Positions 1-5,959 of a DNA stretch of 12,798 nucleotides are shown in pieces. The stretch comes from a bacterium (GTDB lineage: Bacteria; Armatimonadota; Fimbriimonadia; Fimbriimonadales; GBS-DC): NCBI GenBank assembly GCA_029335935.2, contig JARJMV020000101.1, forward strand, positions 1 through 12,798, written 5' to 3'. Position 1 is the first letter of the stretch, and every line of letters starts with the position of its first letter. Under the pieces are notes generated by a model. It saw nothing but the letters and a program-made list of their open reading frames with translations. It searched no databases and had not been told where the DNA came from. Made by a program: the position numbers and the translations under genes.

Positions 1-684
1 ACCGCAGACGCCGACGCCCAAGCGCTGCGACGTGAGGCGGACACTATCGGCGTCGAACTCAGCGCGCTCTCCACAGGCGTCTATTGGCAGAAACCCTTCA
101 CTCATCCCGACCCTGCCGTGCGCGAGGAGTCGCTCGAGCTGTGCCGTCAGCAGCTACGCTTGGCTCAGGCGATGGGTGTAGAGGCGATTCTGGTTGTACC
201 CGGCGTCGTGACGACCGATGTGCCCTACGATGTTGCCTACGAACGCGCCAAAGCCGCGCTCCAACAACTCGCCCCCGACGCCGAGCGACGCCGCGTCGCG
301 ATTGCAATTGAGAATGTCTGGAACCGATTCCTGCTCAGCCCGCTGGAGATGCGCGACCTCATCGACTCTATCGGCAGCCCCTATGTGGGCGTCTATTTCG
401 ATGTGGGCAATATTTTGGCGTATGGCTACCCACAACATTGGATTACAATTTTGGGCAATCGGATACGGCGCGTGCATGTGAAGGACTTTCGGGGCGATGT
501 AGGCAACATTCAGGGCTTTACGAACCCGCTGCAAGGCGATGTGCCGTGGCTTACCGTGCGCGCCGCGTTGGAGACCATCGGCTACCACGGCTACATCACA
601 GCGGACGTGAGCGGCTACCGAGTGTTTCCCGAGCTGGGCTTGCGCCACATCGCAGACAGCCTGCGCGCCGTGTTTCAAAGCTGA
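1..684 (+). CDS. Sugar phosphate isomerase/epimerase, TIM-barrel, 5'-truncated by the window edge
   Basis: The frame is open from base 1, so the start lies outside the window; about 227 residues remain, most of a family of roughly 270. Family signatures are an IEN strand with its Glu at codon 310-312, FDVGN with its Asp at 400-402, and HVKD with its His at 475-477. These match the Glu/Asp/His metal ligands of xylose-isomerase-like (AP endonuclease 2 fold) barrels, which interconvert sugars or inositol derivatives in the cytoplasm through a divalent metal. The segment after HVKD (GDVGNIQGFTNPLQGDVPW) is the usual loop leading to the last barrel strands. The exact substrate cannot be read from the sequence. 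It ends in TGA 23 nt before a hairpin shared with the convergent porin gene. A second member of the same superfamily lies at 7014-7769, with different flanking motifs, so the two are not recent duplicates. Confidence 0.88.
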   Translation, partial: TADADAQALRREADTIGVELSALSTGVYWQKPFTHPDPAVREESLELCRQQLRLAQAMGVEAILVVPGVVTTDVPYDVAYERAKAALQQLAPDAERRRVAIAIENVWNRFLLSPLEMRDLIDSIGSPYVGVYFDVGNILAYGYPQHWITILGNRIRRVHVKDFRGDVGNIQGFTNPLQGDVPWLTVRAALETIGYHGYITADVSGYRVFPELGLRHIADSLRAVFQS

Positions 685-706
685 GGTTCAATCAGCAGAC
701 TAAAGC

Positions 707-731
707 TTCCCCACCCGAGCAGGGTGGGGAA
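707..731. terminator. Perfect 10-bp hairpin between convergent genes
   Basis: Arms TTCCCCACCC (707-716) and GGGTGGGGAA (722-731) pair without mismatch around a 5-nt loop. It sits between the stop of the epimerase (684) and the stop of the convergent porin (739), so it can fold in both transcripts. There is no clear U-tract on the plus side. On the minus side the stem is followed by GCTTTAG, only weakly T-rich. A bidirectional terminator or 3'-end stabiliser is the simplest reading. Confidence 0.6.
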
Positions 732-738
732 ACTGGCT

Positions 739-2649
739 TCAGAAGCTGTATTGCAGATTGGTGGCGAAGACGCCCGCGCGATTACCCGCTGCGTTCGGAC
801 CGCCGCTTAGAAATGCGACGCCCTTGCCGTTCGCATCGATATACTGGTACAGCAGATTGAACTCGATGTTTTCGCCGAGGTCGTAGGCAGCGCGCAGGGT
901 GAGGTAGTTCCATTCAGGTTTGCCACGCTGTCCGCCGAGCGCGAAGCTGTTGATCTCCCAGCCGACATTCTCGTAGGTCAGGTGGAAACGCCAGCGCGGA
1001 TTATAGCGATAGTTCGCCTCCAGTTGCACCCGACGCATGCGGTCGCGGCTCTGGTAGCCCTGATTGAAGGGCAGTTTCGCGGCGCCTGTGTAGAAATCCG
1101 CCGCGAGGCGCAGTCCTAACTCTTCGCTGACCTGATAGCGTGTCGCAAGGTAAGTTCCCTTCAGATCGGAGGGGTTGTACAGGTATCCGATGCGTCCCCA
1201 GTTGCCTGGCGCGACGAAGTACGGCTCGATCTCGCGATACCCCAGTTGCGCGTCCCACCGCTCGGAGAAGGAGTAGCTTGCGCTGAGATCGAACGCCTTA
1301 TTGCGACCGCCGATAGCGCGCGTGCCGCTCCCGCGTAGGAGGTTGCTCAGGGCATACTCGAAGCGCACCTCAATCTCGTTGGCACGCGATTGTAGGTCGA
1401 TACCCAACACATCGACGCGATTGATGTCGGTGCGCACGGTGTTATTGATATGATTGAGTGCGCGGTTGCGCCCGACGCCCGCCGCCAAGTAGGTTGCGCC
1501 CAGCTGCACGGGGAACTCGCCCACGCGGAACTGGTAGCCCAGCCGCACTCCCGCCATTTGGTCGGCAGGCGCGCTTACAGAGGCGTTGTGGTTCGCGAAG
1601 GAGATGGGGAACAGCCGAGCCGTGTTCGATTGGAGGCCGTAGCTGCTCACGAGAAATAGCTGGGCATCTAACCCGCCGAAGTTCGCCGACAGGCGCGCGC
1701 CGTCCGCACGGTGTGCGCGGTCGCGATACCGCTCGAACGCCAGGTAGTAGTCGGGTTCGATGCGCTGGAGTGTGTACGGCGTGAGTTTGAGCGGGATGCG
1801 CCCCACCTGTGCCTGCACGCGCGCACCCAACACCTCTATTGGCGCGGTAATGTAGGCCTCCCAGATTGTAAAATCAGTTGCGCCCACGCCGGGAGCGGTC
1901 TTATCAGCGTCGATGAAGTCGGCCAGGCGCGTCGCTCCGCGCGTGAAGGGCAGGTAGTTGCCGAGGATAACGGTCGCCTGCGCTTCGACCTGCGCGTTTA
2001 TGGGCACATCCACCTGCAGCCCCAGCTCGTGCAGCACGCCCACGCTCTGCAGGAACTTGCCTGTGGAGTTAATTTCCAGCCCGTTGAGGGTATACGCGCT
2101 GCGCCCATCGTAGCTGTGCGTGCCGAACACCGCGAGCGTGAGGTCGCCCCTGAGTCGGTTCGTGCGGCGCTCCTCCGAGCGAATGCGCTCTTCCAAGCTC
2201 GCCAAGTCGCGTCGCAGGTCGCGCACGCTGAGATTCAACGCGCTCAGCTCAGTTTCGAACTCCTGCGCCAACCGTTGGAGGGTCTCGACGGCTTGGCGCA
2301 GCTGCTGCAGTTCGCCCGCCGCCTGTCGCAACTCTTGGAGCTGGCGCCCTTCAGGTGAGGGTTGGGCGGTCGCGTCACTTTGAGGGGCTATCTGATCGAG
2401 CCGATTCTCGCTTGCTCGGATGCGCTCTTCGATCACGCGGTAGGCGCGTGCAATTGCTTGGGCAAACTCGGCGCGAGTCACCTGGCGGTTCGGCTTGAAC
2501 TCGCCGTCTGGGAAACCCTCCAGAATGCGCAAGCGCACCAACTCACGAATCGCCTGATAGGCCCAGTGGCCGGGCGGTACATCGCGCATCTGGCTCCACG
2601 CAAACGCTGTCAGTAAACCCGCTGTTATCAGAACTATGCCTGTTCGCAT
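739..2649 (-). CDS. SLH-domain outer-membrane beta-barrel protein (OmpM/SlpA-like porin)
   Basis: 636 residues. Residues 1-20 form a signal peptide (MRTGIVLITAGLLTAFAWSQ). Residues 21-72 are one SLH domain (DVPPGHWAYQAI, then GFPDGEFKPN and TRAEFA). Residues about 100-167 are Leu/Gln/Glu/Arg-rich and look like a coiled coil. The rest is alternating strand-like sequence ending in LQYSF, the terminal aromatic typical of BAM-inserted barrels. In Negativicutes, Thermus and cyanobacteria such proteins hold the outer membrane to the cell wall through the SLH domain and often act as porins; that role is inferred here. I chose the ATG at 2647-2649 because AGGAGG lies 5 nt upstream and the signal peptide starts there. 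An upstream in-frame ATG at 2781 would run into the divergent gene. The promoter at 2677-2685 is back to back with that of the Uma2 gene. Confidence 0.9.
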   Translation of the reverse strand: MRTGIVLITAGLLTAFAWSQMRDVPPGHWAYQAIRELVRLRILEGFPDGEFKPNRQVTRAEFAQAIARAYRVIEERIRASENRLDQIAPQSDATAQPSPEGRQLQELRQAAGELQQLRQAVETLQRLAQEFETELSALNLSVRDLRRDLASLEERIRSEERRTNRLRGDLTLAVFGTHSYDGRSAYTLNGLEINSTGKFLQSVGVLHELGLQVDVPINAQVEAQATVILGNYLPFTRGATRLADFIDADKTAPGVGATDFTIWEAYITAPIEVLGARVQAQVGRIPLKLTPYTLQRIEPDYYLAFERYRDRAHRADGARLSANFGGLDAQLFLVSSYGLQSNTARLFPISFANHNASVSAPADQMAGVRLGYQFRVGEFPVQLGATYLAAGVGRNRALNHINNTVRTDINRVDVLGIDLQSRANEIEVRFEYALSNLLRGSGTRAIGGRNKAFDLSASYSFSERWDAQLGYREIEPYFVAPGNWGRIGYLYNPSDLKGTYLATRYQVSEELGLRLAADFYTGAAKLPFNQGYQSRDRMRRVQLEANYRYNPRWRFHLTYENVGWEINSFALGGQRGKPEWNYLTLRAAYDLGENIEFNLLYQYIDANGKGVAFLSGGPNAAGNRAGVFATNLQYSF

Positions 2650-2676
2650 GGTCTCCTCCTTGAGTGAGTAGGCAGT

Positions 2677-2685
2677 ATAATACCT
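2677..2685 (-). promoter_or_regulatory. Extended -10 box of the SLH porin gene
   Basis: Read on the minus strand this is AGGTATTAT, with core TATTAT at 2682-2677. Transcription would begin near 2670, giving a leader of about 20 nt that contains the AGGAGG ribosome binding site. It fits the RGGTANNNT form seen at six other starts in the window. An overlapping alternative core, TATACT (2679-2674), has a weak TTCAGT -35 at 2701-2696. Confidence 0.55.
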
Positions 2686-2689
2686 GTTT

Positions 2690-2698
2690 GGGTATACT
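2690..2698 (+). promoter_or_regulatory. Extended -10 box of the Uma2 gene
   Basis: GGGTATACT, 17 nt before the ATG at 2716. A start near 2705 would leave a leader of about 11 nt with a weak GAGG. Its core is 10 bp from the divergent porin -10 core, and together they form an imperfect inverted repeat over about 2674-2698. No convincing -35 element is visible. Confidence 0.5.
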
Positions 2699-2715
2699 GA
2701 ATGTGAGGTTTTACG

Positions 2716-3627
2716 ATGGTCATCACGATTGATGGTCGGGAAGTGGAAATCATCACGCCAGAGCAGGTATTGCAGCTGCATGCAATTGCACAGCTGCAGC
2801 GTCTTTTACCGCAGTATGAAGCGACGCGAGACCCAGAGGTCTTTGCGGCGATTCAAAAATACACGGATTTGCTCCCCTACGAGGACGACATTCCCATGGA
2901 AGACATTATCCACCTCTATCAGTTGCATCTGTTGCTGGAGCTTGCCAAGAACTGGGGACTGAACCGTAGCGACTATTTCGCTGGGGGCAACATGTTTGTA
3001 TATTACAGTCTCCAGCAAGCGACGGACATCGTGATGGGGCGCGACACTTCCTGCCGCGGACCCGACTTTTTCATAGTGACGGGTGTTGACGGGACGAAGT
3101 TTCGGCGGCGCTGGGTGGTGTGGGAAGAGGACGGCAAGTATCCCGACCTGATTATCGAGGTGCTGTCGCCCTCCACTGCCGACAAAGACAAGGGCGATAA
3201 GCTGACTGTCTATCGTGATGTGTTCCGCACGCGCGAGTATTTTCTATACGACCCGAACACAAGCGAGTTTACTGGGCTGGAGTGGGTCGATGGGCAATAT
3301 GAGGATAAACCCAAGAACGAGCAAGGCTGGTGTTGGAGCTCGGTTCTGGAAGGTTGGGTAGGCGTTATGTATAGCAGTTTCTGGGGACGCCGCTTCAACT
3401 ATCTGCGTTTCTTCTATCCCGATGGAACGCCCGTGCTGACCGACGAGGAGCGCGCGGAACGGGCGGAGCGTGAAGCCGAGCAAGCGCAACGCCAAGCCGA
3501 GCAAGCGCAACGCCAAGCCGAGCAAGCGCAACGCGAAGCGGAGACGGAGCGTCTGCAGCGCGAGCAAGCGCAAGCGGAGCTTGAACGCCTGCGTGCGAAA
3601 CTGCGCGAACTGGGTGTGGAGCCGTAG
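2716..3627 (+). CDS. Uma2 (DUF820) family PD-(D/E)XK protein with coiled-coil tail
   Basis: 303 residues. The Uma2 core spans about residues 55-235: YEDDIPMEDIIH, then GGNMFVYY, GPDFFIV, and WEEDGKYPDLIIEVLSPST with D144 and E148 as the likely metal-binding acidic residues, then DKGDKL and REYFLYDP. This is the form common in cyanobacteria. The family is classed as a restriction-endonuclease-like fold; its cellular role is generally unknown. Residues about 243-300 are a highly charged Glu/Gln/Arg helix with three tandem AEQAQRQ/E heptads, predicted coiled coil, typical of Uma2 tails. The first ~55 residues are extra and unrecognised. The ATG is preceded by only a weak GAGG. The next gene starts 1 nt after the TAG stop, so the two are probably co-transcribed, although no functional link is evident. 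Confidence 0.88.
   Translation: MVITIDGREVEIITPEQVLQLHAIAQLQRLLPQYEATRDPEVFAAIQKYTDLLPYEDDIPMEDIIHLYQLHLLLELAKNWGLNRSDYFAGGNMFVYYSLQQATDIVMGRDTSCRGPDFFIVTGVDGTKFRRRWVVWEEDGKYPDLIIEVLSPSTADKDKGDKLTVYRDVFRTREYFLYDPNTSEFTGLEWVDGQYEDKPKNEQGWCWSSVLEGWVGVMYSSFWGRRFNYLRFFYPDGTPVLTDEERAERAEREAEQAQRQAEQAQRQAEQAQREAETERLQREQAQAELERLRAKLRELGVEP
3475..3537 (+). repeat. Three tandem 21-bp repeats in the Uma2 coiled-coil tail
   Basis: Units at 3475-3495, 3496-3516 and 3517-3537 are identical except for one C-to-G change near the end of the third. Each encodes the heptad AEQAQRQ (AEQAQRE in the last). The period equals one coiled-coil heptad, so gain or loss of units would change tail length without shifting the frame. 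Confidence 0.95.
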
Positions 3628-3628
3628 G

Positions 3629-4531
3629 ATGCGCGTCCTTATTGCAGGCGGCACAGGTTTTATCGGCACGGCGATGCTGCGCGAGTGGGCGACCCAGCAC
3701 ACCCTCGCCGTGTTGACGCGCAATCCTGACAGTGCGCAACTCCCTGAAGGCGTACAAGCCGTCGGCTGGGACGCCCAGACGCTTGGAGAGTGGACGCGCA
3801 CTCTTGAGGACGCCGATGTTCTCGTCAATCTCGTGGGGGAGACGATTGCGCAGCGGTGGACGCCTCAAGTCAAGCGGCGTTTGTGGGACAGCCGCGTGAA
3901 GACCACCGAGTTGCTGGGGCAAGCGATTCAGCAGGTGCAGACGCCCCCGCGTGTGATGCTCCAAGCCTCGGCGATTGGCATCTACGACCAGAGTCCCGAA
4001 GCGACCTGCGACGAGGATTGCCCACCTGCGTCAGGCTTTCTCGCGGAGTTGGGCAAGGCGTGGGAAGCGGCGGCTGCACCTGTGCAGGAGCGCGGCGTGC
4101 GGCTGTGCTATATGCGCATCGGCGTCGTGTTGGGCGAGGGCGGCGGCGCGTTGGAACGGATGCTCACCCCGTTCAAACTCGGCGTGGGCGGCCCTATCGG
4201 CTCTGGCAAGCAGTGGCTCTCGTGGATACACCTGCAGGATGTGGTGGGCGCTGCGGCGTTCCTGATGGCGCGGGACGACCTCGCGGGCGCGTTCAACTGC
4301 ACCGCGCCGCACCCTGTCACGATGCAAGAGTTTGCGAAGGCGCTGGGCAAGGTCTTGCTGCGTCCTGCGCTATTGCGTGCGCCTGCGTTTGCGTTGCGCC
4401 TGATGTTGGGTGAGGCGGCAGATTTTCTGCTGCAAGGTTCGCGCGTTTTGCCTCGGCGCCTTCTCGAGGCAGGCTACGAGTTCCGCTATCCGACGCTGGA
4501 GCCTGCTTTACGCAACCTATTGGAGCGGTAA
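3629..4531 (+). CDS. TIGR01777 family epimerase (SDR superfamily, YfcH/SDR39U1-like)
   Basis: 300 residues. It starts MRVLIAGGTGFIG, so the NAD(P)-binding glycine motif GGTGFIG is at residues 7-13. LVNLVGETIAQRW (about 66-78), SAIGIYD (114-120) and GSGKQWLSWIHLQDVV (about 191-206) are typical of this family. The C-terminal ~50 residues match the DUF1731 tail (VLLRPALLRAPAFALRLMLGE, then SRVLPRRLLEAGYEF and YPTLEPALRNLL). The substrate is not established; bacterial members are often mislabelled as cell-division inhibitors. The frame is open for 53 more codons upstream inside the Uma2 gene, but the ATG at 3629 places the Rossmann motif at the N-terminus and sits 1 nt after the Uma2 stop, indicating coupled translation. 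The TAA stop directly abuts the 3' end of the convergent SRP RNA. Confidence 0.92.
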   Translation: MRVLIAGGTGFIGTAMLREWATQHTLAVLTRNPDSAQLPEGVQAVGWDAQTLGEWTRTLEDADVLVNLVGETIAQRWTPQVKRRLWDSRVKTTELLGQAIQQVQTPPRVMLQASAIGIYDQSPEATCDEDCPPASGFLAELGKAWEAAAAPVQERGVRLCYMRIGVVLGEGGGALERMLTPFKLGVGGPIGSGKQWLSWIHLQDVVGAAAFLMARDDLAGAFNCTAPHPVTMQEFAKALGKVLLRPALLRAPAFALRLMLGEAADFLLQGSRVLPRRLLEAGYEFRYPTLEPALRNLLER

Positions 4532-4806
4532 TGCGGTCGCGCACCGACTGTCGACGGCGTTGGGCGCGTCGTGGCGTCGCTACCCGCTCCTATCGGGGGG
4601 CTTACGGCACACGGGGAAATGACTTACCGTTGCTTCCTTCCGGACCTGGCGGGGTTCACCATCCCTCCGTTGCGTAAGTCCCGATGATCCACACGGGCGC
4701 GTGCGCTCGGTGCGCGTCCACCGTCCCGCCTCGAATCGGAGTTCGGCCCTGCTATGGCGGGTTGCAGGTACAGGGAACCGCCAGCTCCCCGCTTAGCGCG
4801 ACCGCA
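4532..4806 (-). ncRNA. ffs: Large bacterial signal recognition particle RNA (Alu domain plus S domain)
   Basis: The minus strand carries the SRP S-domain hallmark CAGGTCCGGAAGGAAGCA within 4628-4649, flanked by a GACTTAC (4680-4674)/GTAAGTC (4627-4621) helix. The 5' part (4797-4741) has the Alu-domain block of large SRP RNAs such as those of Bacillus: GCTAAGCGGGGAG, CCCTGTACCTGCAA, ATAGCAGGGCCGAA. It also contains interleaved GGCGG/CCGCC and CCCTG/CAGGG complementarity consistent with loop-loop contacts. The ends form a perfect 11-bp closing helix (4806-4796 with 4542-4532), which sets the boundaries at about 275 nt. The RNA binds Ffh in co-translational targeting of membrane and secreted proteins. 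A -10 box ends 6 nt upstream. No terminator is visible beyond the 3' end, which touches the stop codon of the convergent gene. Confidence 0.93.
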
Positions 4807-4812
4807 CGGTAA

Positions 4813-4821
4813 AGTGTACCC
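4813..4821 (-). promoter_or_regulatory. ffs: Extended -10 box of the SRP RNA gene
   Basis: Minus strand GGGTACACT, core TACACT at 4818-4813, followed by 6 nt and then the first base of the closing helix at 4806. This spacing predicts the RNA 5' end independently of the secondary structure, and the two agree. The region upstream is the end of the oxidoreductase gene and has no good -35 hexamer. Confidence 0.65.
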
Positions 4822-4824
4822 TAT

Positions 4825-5820
4825 CTATTCTTGGAGTTGCGCGATCGGCTTGGGAACGCCCCCCTCCGCCGCCGACTGCCACGCCGCCTCGGTGAACGCC
4901 GTGATGCGCAGCGCGTTCTCTGGCTTGGACTGCACCTCCTCGCGCCCCAGTATCGCGTTCACGAAGTTAATCACGGGCTGCGAGCCGGGCGGCAGCTGCT
5001 CCTGCTTGTAGCGGTTGCCGCGCGCGTCGCATATCTCCAGTTGGTCGTGCCGAATCAGATAACTTGCCTCGCTGCCGACGACAGTGATCTCCTCGTGCCA
5101 GCCGACGGTGGTGCTACCGATAATCGAGAGGTTACCTATCGTGCCGTTGGCATACTCGAACGCCAATGCGGAGTTGATATCCACCTTGCGGTCAAAATAT
5201 TGCATATACGCGCTCACTTTGATGGCGGGCGCGTCGATAATCCACATTAGGAAATCCACCAGGTGCGAGCCTGTGTCGTTGATTTGTCCGCCGCCCGACA
5301 GCGCAGGGTCTTGACGCCAAGTGTTGGCGGTCGCGTGCATCCAGTTTTGCAGGTTGATGGCTTGCACGAAGTGCGGCTCGCCAATCTCGCCGCGCCGAAT
5401 CCCCTCATACACATAGCGATAGACGGGGATGTAGTGCCGCTGGTAGGCAATCAGTCCCACTTTGCCCGTCTCACGCATGCGCCGCACCAGTATCTGCGCG
5501 TGTTCGACAGTGCAGACCATCGGCTTCTCGATCATCACATGCAGTCCTTTATCCAGCGCTGCCATCGCCTGCTCGAAGTGGAGCGTGTGGGGGGTCACGA
5601 TAATCACGCCGTCCAGCTCCACTTGTTCCAGCATTTGGCGATAGTCGTCGAAGAACGGCGCGCCCTGCAAGTGGGGGAAGCGTTCCAGCGTCGCGTGGCG
5701 TTGGTCGTGGTTCGGCTCCGTGACTGCGACGAGTTCCGCTTCGCTTACACCTTGCAGCACATTAATATGATGGCGCGCCATACCGCCGCTGCCAATTAGC
5801 CCTAAGCGTATCTTGCTCAT
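4825..5820 (-). CDS. Gfo/Idh/MocA family NAD(P)-dependent oxidoreductase
   Basis: 331 residues. Residues 1-120 form a Rossmann fold (IRLGLIGSGGMARHHI) ending with the family's EKP motif at residues 98-100. The catalytic-domain signature GGGQINDTGSHLVDF lies at about 176-190, with D182 and H186 in the conserved DxxxH. These enzymes oxidise or reduce sugars, sugar acids or inositols in the cytoplasm; the substrate is not readable here. The ATG at 5820 has GGAGG 6 nt upstream and puts the Rossmann strand at the N-terminus; the frame continues upstream to 5901 without support. The leader contains a 5'-proximal hairpin and the bipartite motif shared with the epimerase at 7014-7769. Gfo/Idh enzymes commonly act with xylose-isomerase-like barrels, which supports a joint sugar pathway. 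The stop is 4 nt from the SRP RNA -10 box. Confidence 0.92.
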   Translation of the reverse strand: MSKIRLGLIGSGGMARHHINVLQGVSEAELVAVTEPNHDQRHATLERFPHLQGAPFFDDYRQMLEQVELDGVIIVTPHTLHFEQAMAALDKGLHVMIEKPMVCTVEHAQILVRRMRETGKVGLIAYQRHYIPVYRYVYEGIRRGEIGEPHFVQAINLQNWMHATANTWRQDPALSGGGQINDTGSHLVDFLMWIIDAPAIKVSAYMQYFDRKVDINSALAFEYANGTIGNLSIIGSTTVGWHEEITVVGSEASYLIRHDQLEICDARGNRYKQEQLPPGSQPVINFVNAILGREEVQSKPENALRITAFTEAAWQSAAEGGVPKPIAQLQE

Positions 5821-5833
5821 GTTCAACCTCCAG

Positions 5834-5856
5834 AGGGCGTTGCGCCCTGCGCAGGG
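5834..5856 (-). promoter_or_regulatory. Leader hairpin with an overlapping palindrome, upstream of the Gfo/Idh gene
   Basis: On the minus strand AGGGCG (5848-5843), a 3-nt loop and CGCCCT (5839-5834) make a perfect 6-bp stem ending 2 nt from the GGAGG ribosome binding site (5831-5827). The 12-bp perfect palindrome CCCTGCGCAGGG (5845-5856) shares four of its bases, so the two foldings exclude each other. The downstream stem would be close to the mRNA 5' end if the CGAAC at 5860-5856 is a promoter element. Confidence 0.4.
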
Positions 5857-5883
5857 TTCGTTAGAGCCGATAAAATTCCTGCT
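5856..5883 (-). promoter_or_regulatory. Bipartite motif AGCAGGAATTT-N12-CGAAC, copy A
   Basis: Minus strand: AGCAGGAATTT at 5883-5873, 12 nt including CTCT, then CGAAC at 5860-5856, which is 35 nt before the Gfo/Idh ATG. The same two blocks with the same 12-nt gap occur before the epimerase at 7014-7769. The GGAAT...CGAAC layout resembles the -35/-10 pair of an ECF sigma factor promoter; an operator is the alternative. Confidence 0.55.
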
Positions 5884-5903
5884 ACCGACGGGGCGCTTCA
5901 CGG

Positions 5904-5927
5904 GGTTCGGTTCTTAGGAGCCGAGCC
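5904..5927. repeat. Inverted repeat upstream of trpD
   Basis: A 10-bp stem with two G-U pairs as plus-strand RNA: GGTTCGGTTC (5904-5913), loop TTAG, GAGCCGAGCC (5918-5927). It lies between the divergent Gfo/Idh and trpD genes, 15 bp upstream of the trpD -10 box. It may be a regulator site; no U-tract suggests a terminator. Confidence 0.35.
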
Positions 5928-5942
5928 TCGATGGGATTATGC

Positions 5943-5951
5943 GGGTATAGT
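5943..5951 (+). promoter_or_regulatory. trpD: Extended -10 box of trpD
   Basis: GGGTATAGT, whose core ends 8 nt before the trpD ATG. A start 6-8 nt downstream would begin the mRNA at or within about 2 nt of the initiation codon. No Shine-Dalgarno sequence is present, so a leaderless transcript is the natural reading. Confidence 0.6.
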
Positions 5952-5959
5952 TTACAGTT

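Noticed and set aside
1711..2358. 215-codon plus-strand ORF opposite the porin
   Set aside because: Antisense shadow of the porin coding sequence; no ribosome binding site and no recognisable domain.
2650..2781. Upstream extension of the porin to an ATG at 2781
   Set aside because: It would overlap the Uma2 gene and its promoter and bury the signal peptide; the ATG at 2649 has AGGAGG at good spacing.
4610..4680. Short 4.5S-type SRP RNA limited to the S domain
   Set aside because: The Alu-domain block and the 11-bp closing helix extend the RNA to about 275 nt, and the -10 box fits the longer 5' end.
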